NCBI RefSeq assembly: GCF_001898175.1
Contig: NZ_MKTH01000013.1
Span: 499,051-563,050 of the forward strand
Source: Cellulomonas sp. 73-92
GTDB lineage: Bacteria; Actinomycetota; Actinomycetes; Actinomycetales; Cellulomonadaceae
Length of the DNA: 64,000 nucleotides
Reading direction: 5' to 3'
Made by a program: the position numbers and the translations under genes. Positions 36,067 through 45,968 of this stretch are shown piece by piece; the stretch's first letter is position 1, and each line of letters starts with the position of its first letter. The notes beneath the pieces are model-generated. The model worked only from the letters and a program-made list of their open reading frames with translations, did no database searches and was not told the DNA's origin.

Positions 36067-38143
36067 CGGTCACCGAGTTTCGGGTCGACACGACGGGGCT
36101 GGACTACCACGCCCTCAACGCGATGCTCAACCTGTACGGACCGGACGGGAAGATCCAGTTCGACAAGGATCGCGAGGCGGCGCGGCAGTACTTCCTGCAG
36201 CACGTCAACCAGAACACGGTGTTCTTCCACGACCTCGACGAGAAGCTCGACTACCTCGTCGAGAACAAGTACTACGACCCGGCCGTGCTGGCGAAGTACG
36301 ACCGGCCGTTCCTGCACAGCCTGTTCGACTACGCGTACTCGAAGAAGTTCCGGTTCTCGACGTTCCTCGGGGCGTTCAAGTACTACACGAGCTACACGCT
36401 GAAGACCTTCGACGGCAAGCGCTACCTCGAGCGGTTCGAGGACCGGGTCTGCATGGTGGCGCTCGCGTTGGCGGACGGTGACCAGGACTTCGCGATCTCC
36501 CTGGTCGACGAGATGATCGCCGGCCGGTTCCAGCCGGCGACGCCGACGTTCCTCAACCTCGGCAAGGCGCAGCGCGGCGAGCCCGTCAGCTGCTTCCTGC
36601 CAAGCGCGGCGGCGGCGTGGCGCTGCTGCTGTCGAACATCCGCGAGCACGGCGCGCCGATCAAGCACATCGAGAACCAGAGCTCCGGGGTCATCCCCGTC
36701 ATGAAGCTGCTCGAGGACTCGTTCAGCTACGCCAACCAGCTCGGCGCCCGCCAGGGCGCGGGGGCGGTGTACCTGCACGCGCACCACCCGGACATCTTCC
36801 GGTTCCTCGACACCAAGCGCGAGAACGCCGACGAGAAGGTCCGCATCAAGACGCTGTCGCTCGGCGTCGTCGTGCCGGACATCACGTTCGAGCTGGCCCG
36901 CAAGAACGAGCCGATGTACCTGTTCAGCCCGTACGACGTCGAGCGCGTCTACGGGGTGGCGTTCGCCGACATCAACGTCACCGAGAAGTACCACGAGATG
37001 GTCGACGACAAGCGCATCCGCAAGACGAAGATCGACGCCCGCGAGTTCTTCCAGCGGCTGGCGGAGATCCAGTTCGAGTCGGGCTACCCCTACATCGTGT
37101 TCGAGGACACGGTGAACCGGGCCAACCCGATCAAGGGCAAGATCACGATGTCGAACCTGTGCTCGGAGATCCTCCAGGTCTCCACGCCGTCCCGGTTCAA
37201 CGAGGACCTGTCGTACGCCGAGGTGGGCCGTGACATCTCGTGCAACCTCGGCTCGCTCAACATCGCCCTGACGATGGACTCGCCCGACTTCGGCAAGTCG
37301 GTGGAGACGGCGATCCGGGCGCTGACCGCGGTGAGCGACCAGACGTCGATCGAGTCGGTCCCCTCGGTGAAGAAGGCGAACGCCGGCGGCCACGCGATCG
37401 GCCTGGGGCAGATGAACCTGCACGGGTACCTGGCCCGCGAGCGCATCTTCTACGGGTCCGACGAGGGCCTCGACTTCACCAACATGTACTTCTACACGGT
37501 GGCGTTCCACGCGATCCGCGCGTCGAACACGCTGGCGATCGAGCGCGGCCGCGCGTTCGACGGCTTCGAGGACTCGAAGTACGCCAGCGGCGAGTACTTC
37601 GCGAAGTACATCGAGAAGGAGTGGGCGCCGCGCACCGAGCGCGTCGCCGCGCTCTTCGCGGGCGCCGGCGTGCGCATCCCCACGCAGGACGACTGGCGCG
37701 CCCTCGCGGCGTCGGTCCGCGAGCACGGCATCTACAACCAGAACCTCCAGGCCGTCCCGCCGACGGGCTCGATCAGCTACATCAACCACTCGACGAGCTC
37801 GATCCACCCGATCGCCAGCAAGATCGAGATCCGCAAGGAAGGCAAGATCGGCCGCGTCTACTACCCGGCGCCGTTCATGGACCACGACAACCTGGAGTAC
37901 TACCAGGACGCGTACGAGATCGGCCCCGAGAAGATCATCGACACCTACGCCGAGGCGACGCAGCACGTCGACCAGGGGCTGAGCCTGACGCTGTTCTTCA
38001 AGGACACGGCCACCACCCGCGACCTCAACAAGGCGCAGATCTACGCCTGGCGCAAGGGCATCAAGACGATCTACTACGTGCGACTCCGCCAGATGGCCCT
38101 CGAGGGCACCGAGGTGGAGGGGTGCGTCAGCTGCATGCTGTGA
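36063..38143 (+). pseudogene. nrdE: nrdE, ribonucleotide reductase alpha subunit, disrupted by a deletion
   Basis: Class Ib large subunit that reduces ribonucleoside diphosphates. The first 179 codons are normal up to PVSCFL (the first redox cysteine), then the frame is lost at 36600. The rest resumes at 36602 in another frame with [12 protein letters not shown] and runs intact to EGCVSCML, including the C-terminal CxxC. Homologues have about 21 residues between these points (a LRxEDNMESIGR-type segment), so an inferred 61 bases are missing. As written, translation of the first part stops at 36704. Repairing the gap gives about 713 residues, the family length. The absence of other damage implies a very recent mutation or an assembly error. 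The redox cysteine survives, but the lost segment is part of the core barrel. Confidence 0.85.
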
Positions 38144-38154
38144 CGCGTCCGTAA

Positions 38155-39153
<999 letters not shown>

Positions 39154-39222
39154 CCTACCCTCACAGCCGGCTGACAGGAAGCGCGAAGCGGGCACCGAGG
39201 CGCGGCGGGCACTGTAGGTGCC

Positions 39223-40620
39223 ATGACGAGCATGACGGCGCCCCGCCAAGCGGCGGACGCACGACGAACCAGCCGGCCGGCACCGCGGGGCAGCACGCCA
39301 CGGCGTGAGCCCGAGGGACGCTACCCGGTGCGGTCGGCGATCGTCGCGGCGTGCATCGCCGTCACGCTCTTCTGGTGGCACGGCACGCCGGCCGCCGCGG
39401 GCGGCACGCCCGGTGGCGCGATCGTCGCGATCGCCGAGCTCACCGGCCTGATCGCGTCGGTGCTCGTCTGCGCGCAGCTGCTGCTGGTGGCGCGTGTGCC
39501 GTGGTTCGAGCGGTCGGTCGGCATGGACCGGCTGGTGTCGTGGCACAAGTCGCTCGGCACCACCGTGATCCTGCTCATCGTCGTCCACGTGCTGGGCATG
39601 ATCGTGGGCTACCAGCTCATCCAGGGCCAGACGCCGTGGGGGTCGTTGGTGACGCTCCTCCACACGATCGCCGACCTGTGGTGGGCCCTCATCGGCACCG
39701 CCGTCTTCTTCGCCGTCGGCCTGTCGAGCGCCCGGCTGCTGCGCCGCAAGCTGTCCTACGAGTGGTGGTACGGCATCCACTTCACGGTCTACGGCGCGAT
39801 CGCGCTGACGTTCGTGCACCAGGTCAACGCGGGCGTGAACTTCGTCGGGGTCCCGCTGGCGCGGGCCGCCTGGTTCGTGCTCTACGGCGCCACCGCGTGG
39901 ACGATCCTCTGGTACCGCGTCATCCAGCCGATCGCCCGGCACGTCACCCTCGGGGTCCGCGTCGCCGCGGTCGTCGAGGAGAGCGTCGGCACCACGAGCG
40001 TGTGGCTGCAAGGCAAGGGGATGGACCGGCTGGCGCCGCGGGCCGGGCAGTTCTTCCTCGTCCGCTTCCTCGCCCCCGGGCACCTGCTGACGGCCCACCC
40101 CTACTCGTTGTCCCTGGTCCCGACGGGTGACCACCTCCGGTTCACGGTCGGGGCGCTCGGTGACCACTCGTCGGCCGTCAAGCACCTCAAGGAGGGCACC
40201 CCCGTGCTCCTCGAGGGTCCGTTCGGCCGCATGACGGCGGACCGCGCCCGCTCCCGGCGGGTGCTGCTCGTCGCCGGCGGCGCCGGCATCGGGCCGGTGC
40301 GTGCCCTGGCCGAGGACCTCGTCAACTCCGGCCACGACGTCGTCGTGGTGCACCGCGCCCACTCCGCCGAGCGGCTGGCGCTGGCCTCCGAGTTCCCCGA
40401 CGCCCCGCGGCTGCGCTACGTGCCCGTCGCCGGTCGCCGCCGCGAGCTGGGCTACGACCCGCTCGTCCCCTCCGCCCTCGCCGGCCTGGTCCCGGACGTC
40501 CGTTCCCGTGACGTCTTCGTCTGCGGCCCGCCGGCGATGGTCGACACCGTCGTCGCGTCCGTCCGGGCACTGGGTGTGCCCCGGTCCGCCATCCACACCG
40601 AGGAGCTGAGCCTCGCATGA
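39223..40620 (+). CDS. Flavocytochrome-type ferric reductase-like oxidoreductase
   Basis: A 465-residue membrane protein. After a basic N-terminus come about six helices with heme-ligand candidates (WHKSLGT, VHVLGM, LLHTIADLWW, GIHFTVYG, FVHQVNAG) as in ferric-reductase transmembrane domains. The C-terminal half is an FAD/NAD(P)H module (HPYSLSLVPTGDHLRF, LEGPFG, VAGGAGIGPVRAL, FVCGPPAMV). It would move electrons from NAD(P)H through FAD and heme across the membrane. Next to an FMN-binding protein and ApbE, it probably feeds a flavinylated extracytosolic carrier. Confidence 0.88.
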   Translation: MTSMTAPRQAADARRTSRPAPRGSTPRREPEGRYPVRSAIVAACIAVTLFWWHGTPAAAGGTPGGAIVAIAELTGLIASVLVCAQLLLVARVPWFERSVGMDRLVSWHKSLGTTVILLIVVHVLGMIVGYQLIQGQTPWGSLVTLLHTIADLWWALIGTAVFFAVGLSSARLLRRKLSYEWWYGIHFTVYGAIALTFVHQVNAGVNFVGVPLARAAWFVLYGATAWTILWYRVIQPIARHVTLGVRVAAVVEESVGTTSVWLQGKGMDRLAPRAGQFFLVRFLAPGHLLTAHPYSLSLVPTGDHLRFTVGALGDHSSAVKHLKEGTPVLLEGPFGRMTADRARSRRVLLVAGGAGIGPVRALAEDLVNSGHDVVVVHRAHSAERLALASEFPDAPRLRYVPVAGRRRELGYDPLVPSALAGLVPDVRSRDVFVCGPPAMVDTVVASVRALGVPRSAIHTEELSLA

Positions 40621-40672
40621 ACTCACCCCACGAACTCGCTCGCTGCGCTCACGAACGAGCGGGGGCCCCGAG

Positions 40673-41188
40673 ATGAGCACCACCCCCTGGCGCGGCACGC
40701 TGATCTTCGTCGGCGGCATAGCCGCCATCGCCGCCACCGCCGTCACCCGGTTCGCCGGGGCCGACGCCAACGCCGCCCCTCACCTGGCGACCGGGTCGTC
40801 GACGGCCGGCTCGACCACCGCGGGCACGTCGGGGTCCGCCTCGACGGCCGCCAACGGTTCGACGGGCACCTCGTCGGGCCCCGCCTCCACCTCGAAGTCG
40901 TCGACGACGAGCGGCACCGTCACGGTGGTCGGCAGCACGGTGCAGACCCCGTACGGCCCGCTGCAGCTCTCGGTGACGTTCAGCGGCTCCAAGATCACGA
41001 ACGTGCAGGCGCTGCAGTACCCCAACTGGCACGGCTACTCCGTGCAGCTCAACCAGTACGCGATCCCGCAGCTGAACCAGCAGGCAGTCGCCGCCAACTC
41101 CGCGAACATCAACGGCGTCTCCGGCGCGACGTTCACCTCGCAGGCCTACGCGCAGTCCCTGCAGGCCGCCATCGACCAGCACGGCTGA
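40673..41188 (+). CDS. Membrane-anchored FMN-binding domain protein
   Basis: A 171-residue protein with an N-terminal hydrophobic anchor or signal (about 8-28), a Ser/Thr/Gly linker of about 50 residues, and an FMN_bind domain from about 80 with the flavinylation motif S150-G-A-T153 in NGVSGATFTSQAY. ApbE enzymes attach FMN to the Thr of this motif, and apbE follows immediately. It likely works outside the membrane as an electron carrier for the reductase encoded upstream. Confidence 0.9.
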   Translation: MSTTPWRGTLIFVGGIAAIAATAVTRFAGADANAAPHLATGSSTAGSTTAGTSGSASTAANGSTGTSSGPASTSKSSTTSGTVTVVGSTVQTPYGPLQLSVTFSGSKITNVQALQYPNWHGYSVQLNQYAIPQLNQQAVAANSANINGVSGATFTSQAYAQSLQAAIDQHG

Positions 41189-41189
41189 C

Positions 41190-41954
41190 ATGCGCCGCGT
41201 CGAGGAGGTGATGGGGACGGTCGTGTCGCTCGACGTGCGGCACGCCGACCCCGTCGCCACCGAGGCGGCGATGGAGCACGCCTTCGCCGTGCTGCACGAG
41301 GCCGACGAGCGATTCAGTCCCTTCCGCCCCGACAGCGAGCTCTCGCGGCTCGACCGGGGCGAGCTGGCCGACGACGAGCTCAGCGCCGACATGCGCGAGG
41401 TGCTGGCCATCGCGGAGCGAGCGCGGACGGACTCCGACGGCGTCTTCGACGTGCACACGCCTGACGGCCGTCTGGACACCAACGGCGTCGTCAAGGGCTG
41501 GGCCGCGCAGCGCGCGGCCGACGGGCTCGTCGCCGCCGGGATCGCCGACTTCTTCCTCAACGCCGGTGGCGACGTCGTCGCGCGAGGTGAGCCGGAGCCG
41601 GGGCAGGCCTGGCAGGTCGGTGTGCGGCACCCGACCGACCCGCTGGCGGTCCTCGCCGTGCTCACGGTGCGTGACGGGGCGGTCGCCACGTCCGGCACCT
41701 ACGAGCGCGGCGCCCATGTGTGGGACGGCCGCACGGGCTCGCGCGACGTCCCGCTCGTCGCGGCCACCGTCGTCGCGGCCGACCTCACCGTGGCGGACGT
41801 CCTGGCCACGACGGTGCTGGCGATGGGCGACCCCGGCCCGGCGTGGGCGATCGCGCACGGCGCCGCCGCGGTGCTGGCGGTGCCGGTGGATGGCCCGGCG
41901 ACGATGCTGGTGGCGTCCCCGGAGGGCGTGCCGATGGAGACGGCCGCGGGCTGA
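41190..41954 (+). CDS. apbE: FAD:protein FMN transferase ApbE
   Basis: A 254-residue ApbE with MGTVVSLDV at the start, RFSPFRPDSELSRL, and the catalytic/binding stretches DTNGVVKGWAAQRAAD and FLNAGGDVVARGE, then VATSGTYERG. It cleaves FAD and transfers FMN to a Thr of the partner protein. It lacks a signal peptide and is shorter than most ApbE proteins, so flavinylation may happen before export. It starts one base after the stop of its likely target. Confidence 0.93.
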   Translation: MRRVEEVMGTVVSLDVRHADPVATEAAMEHAFAVLHEADERFSPFRPDSELSRLDRGELADDELSADMREVLAIAERARTDSDGVFDVHTPDGRLDTNGVVKGWAAQRAADGLVAAGIADFFLNAGGDVVARGEPEPGQAWQVGVRHPTDPLAVLAVLTVRDGAVATSGTYERGAHVWDGRTGSRDVPLVAATVVAADLTVADVLATTVLAMGDPGPAWAIAHGAAAVLAVPVDGPATMLVASPEGVPMETAAG

Positions 41955-41974
41955 CGAGCGGTGCCGCCGCGCGA

Positions 41975-42018
41975 GGCTCAGCCGTGGCCGGCGAGCTCGG
42001 CGAACGCGCGCACGAGCG
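41975..42018. repeat. Near copy of the 3' end of the phosphotransferase gene
   Basis: These 44 bases match 42091-42134 at 40 positions. The source is the last codons and stop of the minus-strand phosphotransferase gene, so its end has been duplicated 116 bases further on. Confidence 0.7.
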
Positions 42019-42046
42019 GAAGCGGCCGCGCACGAGCGGAAGCGGC
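42007..42046. repeat. Perfect 20-bp tandem repeat
   Basis: CGCGCACGAGCGGAAGCGGC occurs twice head to tail (42007-42026, 42027-42046), overlapping the duplicated gene end. No function is apparent. Confidence 0.85.
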
Positions 42047-42093
42047 AACGCGCCCGCCCAGGTGGACGTGCTCTCCAGCGGGTGCCGCGGGGC

Positions 42094-42852
42094 TCAGCGG
42101 TGGGCGGCGAGCTCGGCGAACGTGCGCACCAGCGCGCCGGCGGGCTCCACGAGGTCGCACTCCCCGGCGATGAGCGCCGGGTCGTGGCACCGCATGTCGA
42201 TGGCCTCGTCGAGCGAGGGGAGGAAGGGTTCGTCGACCGCGCCGACGAACGCCGCCAGCAGCGCCCGGGCCGCCTGCGAGTAGTCGCCGCCCGCGTCGAC
42301 CGCCACCTCGGCGACGATCAGCGCCGTGGTGGCGGTGTCCAGCGACGCCGCACCCCCGCGGGCGTTCGCCCAGTCGATGAGCACGGGTCCGCGCGACTCG
42401 GACAGGATGACGTTGCCCGGGTGCAGGTCGAGGTGGATGACGACGCCGCCCGTCGGGGCGGGGATGGCGTGCAGCCGGTGGTGCAGGTCCGCCAGCAGCG
42501 CCGCGCCGTTGCGCAGGCTCAGCTCACCGGCCGCCAGCGCCTGCAGCAGCGTGGGCCCGTGCAGCCGCTCCATGAGCAGGTCGGGGCCGCCGAGGTGCTG
42601 GACCGCCGGCACCGGGAACCCGTGCGCGGCGACGTGCCGCATGAGCGCGAACTCGCGGGAGGCGTCGCCGCCCTGGCGGTACCGCCGCAGCACCTGGTGC
42701 TCGGACAACGCGTAGACGTCCGCCGCGTCGCCGGCCGCGAGGAGCGGTCCCGGCGCGTCCGGCAGGTCCGCGGCATGGCCCTGCGCCGGCACCACACGGT
42801 CCGTGGTGTGCGGCACGTCCGGGTCGGTCGGCGCCAGTCCACTGGGGGTCAC
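42094..42852 (-). CDS. Aminoglycoside phosphotransferase-family (APH) kinase
   Basis: A 252-residue protein with the kinase catalytic loop HLDLHPGNVIL (near residue 140) and the metal-binding Asp in VLIDWANARGG. The N-lobe is short, with ALSEHQVLRRYR and EFALMRHVAAHGFPVP. Members phosphorylate antibiotics or small metabolites; nothing here points to resistance rather than metabolism. Leaderless GTG start. Confidence 0.8.
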   Translation of the reverse strand: MTPSGLAPTDPDVPHTTDRVVPAQGHAADLPDAPGPLLAAGDAADVYALSEHQVLRRYRQGGDASREFALMRHVAAHGFPVPAVQHLGGPDLLMERLHGPTLLQALAAGELSLRNGAALLADLHHRLHAIPAPTGGVVIHLDLHPGNVILSESRGPVLIDWANARGGAASLDTATTALIVAEVAVDAGGDYSQAARALLAAFVGAVDEPFLPSLDEAIDMRCHDPALIAGECDLVEPAGALVRTFAELAAHR

Positions 42853-42859
42853 GTTAACG

Positions 42860-42865
42860 ACGGTA
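42860..42865 (-). promoter_or_regulatory. Leaderless -10 element TACCGT
   Basis: Minus-strand TACCGT ends seven bases before the GTG at 42852. Confidence 0.5.
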
Positions 42866-42984
42866 GGCGCCCGGCCGGGGGTTCGCCAAGCCCTTCGTGA
42901 AACTTCTCTCTGACCAGCGGGGGAGCAATGTGCGACGAAGCCGTGGTGAAGTCTTGACCGTCCGTGCAGCCGTCGGTCACCCGG

Positions 42985-43746
42985 TCAGCCGTCGAAGCGG
43001 ACCAGCCGTCCGAGCAGGCAGAGGGCGCCGTCGTACGTGTCCGGCAGGGGCTCGGTCCAGGCACGGACCGGCTGCCGGGTCGTCGCACGCACCTCGATGT
43101 CGGCGCAGCGCGAGGCGAGGTCTGCACGGAGGAGGTCGAGCCGGCGCTCCAGGTCGTCCCCAGGGCGGATCAGCGCGGCGAACATCCCGCCGCCGAGCGT
43201 GCCCATCGGGTGCCCGGCACCGAAGGCGGAGGCCAGCGCCGCCCCGGTCGCGGCCGACCGCGCGGCGCGCAGGAAGCCGGAGACCTCGCCCGCCGCGACG
43301 TCGACGACGACGAGCCGGTGCGACGTGTGCTCCCCACCCTCGTACGTCTCACGGAGGCGCAGCTCGAGGTAGGAGCGCGTCGGCAGCCCGGTCTCGGGAT
43401 CGAACGCGGAGGCCGCGCCGATACCGGCCGACGAGCCGTCCGCCCAGCCCCCGGACAGGGCCCGGATCGCGTCGAGGGGTGGGGTGGCGACGCCCGCCGT
43501 GCGGTACAGGCAGGCGAGGTCGTCGAGGGTCTCGACGATGCCCACGCCCTCGTAGCCGCGCGCCCGCCCGAGCTCCTCGGCGGCCGCGCACGGGTCGGCG
43601 TCGCGCAGCACCGCGTCGACGAGGACGTCGACGGCGGGGTGGTACCAGTCCGCGGGCCGCAGCCACACGGACTCGACGCTGCTGGCACGCCAACGGTCGC
43701 GCAGGCCCTCCGGCAGGTGCGGCATGGGGCGCATGTCGGTCGTCAC
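42985..43746 (-). CDS. Degenerate GGDEF-domain protein
   Basis: A 253-residue protein. Residues 115-124 (FDPETGLPTR) resemble the entry to a GGDEF domain (DxLTGLxNR), 144-150 (RLVVVDV) the first beta strand, and 183-193 (TLGGGMFAALI) the active loop, where GGDEF has become GGGMF. Diguanylate cyclase activity is therefore unlikely. The N-terminal 110 residues are unrecognised. It diverges from the sigma-factor fusion gene with 112 bases between, so a link in signalling is possible. GTG start. Confidence 0.5.
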   Translation of the reverse strand: MTTDMRPMPHLPEGLRDRWRASSVESVWLRPADWYHPAVDVLVDAVLRDADPCAAAEELGRARGYEGVGIVETLDDLACLYRTAGVATPPLDAIRALSGGWADGSSAGIGAASAFDPETGLPTRSYLELRLRETYEGGEHTSHRLVVVDVAAGEVSGFLRAARSAATGAALASAFGAGHPMGTLGGGMFAALIRPGDDLERRLDLLRADLASRCADIEVRATTRQPVRAWTEPLPDTYDGALCLLGRLVRFDG

Positions 43747-43858
43747 GTGGAATGAGAGGGGCCTGTGGGCTCAGGGTGACGCTGGTTTTCGCCGATTCAC
43801 CCTTGCGGAGGAGTGTGAAACACTCGTCCTGGACATACCGGGCGTATCGGAGGGCGGT

Positions 43859-45820
43859 GTGGAAGCCGGTCGTGGTACGGGGATGGACCTGCGTTCCGAC
43901 GCCGACCTCATCATGGCGGCGCGATCGGGCGACGCGGGTTCCTTCGGTGTGCTCTACGAGCGCCACGCCGGCGCGGCCCTGATCGTCGCGCGGCAGTACA
44001 CGTCCGGGAAGGCCGAGGCCGAGGACGCTGTCGCCGACGCGTTCGCCGCCGTGTGGTCGGCGCTGCGCGGCGGCTCGGGTCCCACCGACGCGTTCCGCGC
44101 CTACCTGTTCACCGTCGTGCGCCGGGCCGCGGCCGTCCAGCGCGAGCGTGGGCGCCGGGCCGACCCGACCGACGACGTGGCCGTCCTCGAGTCGGGCACG
44201 GTCTCCGTCGCCGCGGCGGAGGAGCCGGCGCTCGAAGGGTTCGAGCGGTCGATCGTCGCGCGCGCGTTCGCCAGCCTCCCCGAGCGGTGGCAGGCGGTGC
44301 TGTGGCACAGCGAGATCGAGGGGCAGACACCCGCCGAGATCGCGCCGCTGCTGGGCCTGACCGCCAACAGCACGGCCGCGCTCGCGTACCGCGCGCGGGA
44401 GGGGCTGCGGCAGGCGTACCTCCAGCAGCACCTGTCCGACGAGCTGCCCGACGGGTGCCGGTCCGTGGCCGGCAAGCTCGGCGGCTACGTGCGTGGCGGC
44501 CTCGGCGCGCGAGACACCACCCAGGTCGAGGCGCACCTCGAGACGTGCGGCGAGTGCCGGGCCCTGCTGCTCGAGCTGCGCGACGTCAACCACGGCCTGC
44601 GCGTGATCATCGCGCCGCTCGTGCTCGGCGCGGCGGGTCTGGGTGCCCTCGGGTTCGCGCTGCCGACCGCAGGCGGCCTCGCCGCGGGCACCGCGGCGCT
44701 GAGCTCGGGTGGCGCAGTCGGCGGTGCGGCGGGCGCCGCCGCCGGTGCGGCCGGCACAGCCGGCGCCGGCGTGGGCGTCGCCGCCGGAGCCGCGGGTGCG
44801 TCGGGTGGCGCGGCGTCCGGCGGCATGCTCGCCGCGATCGGCGCCTTCCTCGGCACGGTCCCGACGGCGGTGGCCGCGGGCGTGGCCGGTGTCGTCGTCG
44901 TCGCGGGCATCGCGCTCGGTGCGCTCGCGCTCAACGCCCCGCACGACACGCCGTCGTCCGCGAGTGCGACCAGCACCGTGACGGCAACACCGAACCCGTC
45001 CGCACTCCCGCCCGCGTCCGTCGTCGTCGACGACCCGACCAGCGCGCCGGCGTCGACGCCCGGCGCCGCGACCACGGCGGATGCCGGCACGTCGACCAGC
45101 GGCGCCTCCGACGTCTCGACGGTCGTGGCGGCTGATGGGTCCGGATCGAGCGGCGGCTCCGGCGGCACCACCGCGGGGGCCCCGGCCCTCGTCGTGAGCG
45201 TTCCCGACGCGGTCCTGGCCGCGGGCGAGGGCGGTCAGGGACTCGGTGTCGATGTGACCAACGCCGGTGCCGGCCCGGCGACGAACCTCGTCGCGCAGGT
45301 CGACCTGCCGGCCGGCGTCACCGCAGAGGCGGTCACCCAGCAGGTCGTCGGGCGGTACGCGGTGCACCTCGCCTCGGCGTGGGACTGCGTGATCGTCGGC
45401 ACCGGCGTGCGGTGCGCGCTGCCGGTGCTCGACGCGGGCCAGGTGGCGCACGTCGCCATCGCGGTGGCCGTGGCGCAGGACTTCACGGGGGGCGAGGTGA
45501 CGTGGGAGGTCAGCGCCGACGGCGTCGCGCGCACCCTCAACCACCCGCGCAGCCTGACGGTCACGCCGTGGGCGTCGCCCAGCCCGACCTCCAGCCCCAC
45601 GCCGACCACGACCCCCACCTCGACGCCGACCCCCACGCCGACGCCGACCCCCACGCCGACGCCGACCCCCACGCCGACCCCGACGCCAACCTGCAGCGCC
45701 GCGAGCACCTCGACGCCCTGGTGGGCCGGCACCCCGCGCTGGGACCGCACGTGCTGGCCGCACGGGAACGACAACGGCAACGGCGGCCCGGGCAACACCA
45801 GGCCGACGGCGGCGAGCTAG
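43859..45820 (+). CDS. ECF sigma factor fused to anti-sigma zinc motif, membrane helices and ectodomain
   Basis: About 653 residues. Sigma region 2 lies near 15-90 (DADLIMAARSGDAGSFGVLY, DAVADAFAAVW) and region 4 near 135-190 (LPERWQAVLWHSEIEGQTPA). An anti-sigma-type zinc motif follows at H226...C230-x2-C233, then Ala/Gly-rich hydrophobic segments (about 249-277 and 330-360). Outside the membrane are a Ser/Thr/Ala linker, a DUF11-like beta domain (about 440-565), a Pro-Thr repeat and a Cys/Trp-containing tail. The design implies a membrane-tethered sigma factor released or altered by an outside signal. Start uncertain: GTG 43859 has GGAGGG close by, but ATG 43883 also keeps all of region 2. 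Confidence 0.8.
   Translation: MEAGRGTGMDLRSDADLIMAARSGDAGSFGVLYERHAGAALIVARQYTSGKAEAEDAVADAFAAVWSALRGGSGPTDAFRAYLFTVVRRAAAVQRERGRRADPTDDVAVLESGTVSVAAAEEPALEGFERSIVARAFASLPERWQAVLWHSEIEGQTPAEIAPLLGLTANSTAALAYRAREGLRQAYLQQHLSDELPDGCRSVAGKLGGYVRGGLGARDTTQVEAHLETCGECRALLLELRDVNHGLRVIIAPLVLGAAGLGALGFALPTAGGLAAGTAALSSGGAVGGAAGAAAGAAGTAGAGVGVAAGAAGASGGAASGGMLAAIGAFLGTVPTAVAAGVAGVVVVAGIALGALALNAPHDTPSSASATSTVTATPNPSALPPASVVVDDPTSAPASTPGAATTADAGTSTSGASDVSTVVAADGSGSSGGSGGTTAGAPALVVSVPDAVLAAGEGGQGLGVDVTNAGAGPATNLVAQVDLPAGVTAEAVTQQVVGRYAVHLASAWDCVIVGTGVRCALPVLDAGQVAHVAIAVAVAQDFTGGEVTWEVSADGVARTLNHPRSLTVTPWASPSPTSSPTPTTTPTSTPTPTPTPTPTPTPTPTPTPTPTCSAASTSTPWWAGTPRWDRTCWPHGNDNGNGGPGNTRPTAAS
45628..45681 (+). 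repeat. Three 18-bp coding repeats (Pro-Thr linker)
   Basis: Exact 18-base periodicity, beginning GACCCCCACGCC in each unit, encodes PTPTPT. It belongs to a longer Pro-Thr linker from about 45595 to 45690. Such linkers often join modules of secreted proteins and vary in length by slippage. Confidence 0.85.
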
Positions 45821-45968
45821 CCGCGTGCCGTCACGCCGCGGACCGGTGGTGCCGGCGGCGGGCTAGCCCGATGCGGGCGCGCGACGACCGACGGCACAGG
45901 CGGTGGCGAGCCGGCCGGGTGCCTGGCTCGGTGCCGGCGGCGGGAGCCCGATCTCGGGCGGCCGGGTG
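45821..45968. other. Convergent intergenic region with a direct repeat
   Basis: Bases 45848-45872 and 45930-45952 are identical except for two extra bases (CT) in the first copy. No gene is seen. The sigma-fusion and upp genes converge here. Confidence 0.6.

Noticed and set aside
40621..40672. Short GC-rich repeat-like segment between the reductase and the FMN protein genes
   Set aside because: Only five-base arms pair, and I cannot show copies elsewhere in the window.
42094..42852. Antibiotic-resistance gene (aminoglycoside kinase)
   Set aside because: Only the general kinase motifs are present, and there is no mobile element or resistance context; a metabolic kinase is as likely.
43801..43850. 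ECF-type autoregulatory promoter (TGAAAC with CGTA) before the sigma fusion
   Set aside because: The spacing of 21 bases between the two elements is too long for an ECF promoter.
45595..45690. Regularly spaced repeats that could suggest a CRISPR or minisatellite
   Set aside because: They are in frame and encode a Pro-Thr linker of the sigma fusion; there are no unique spacers.
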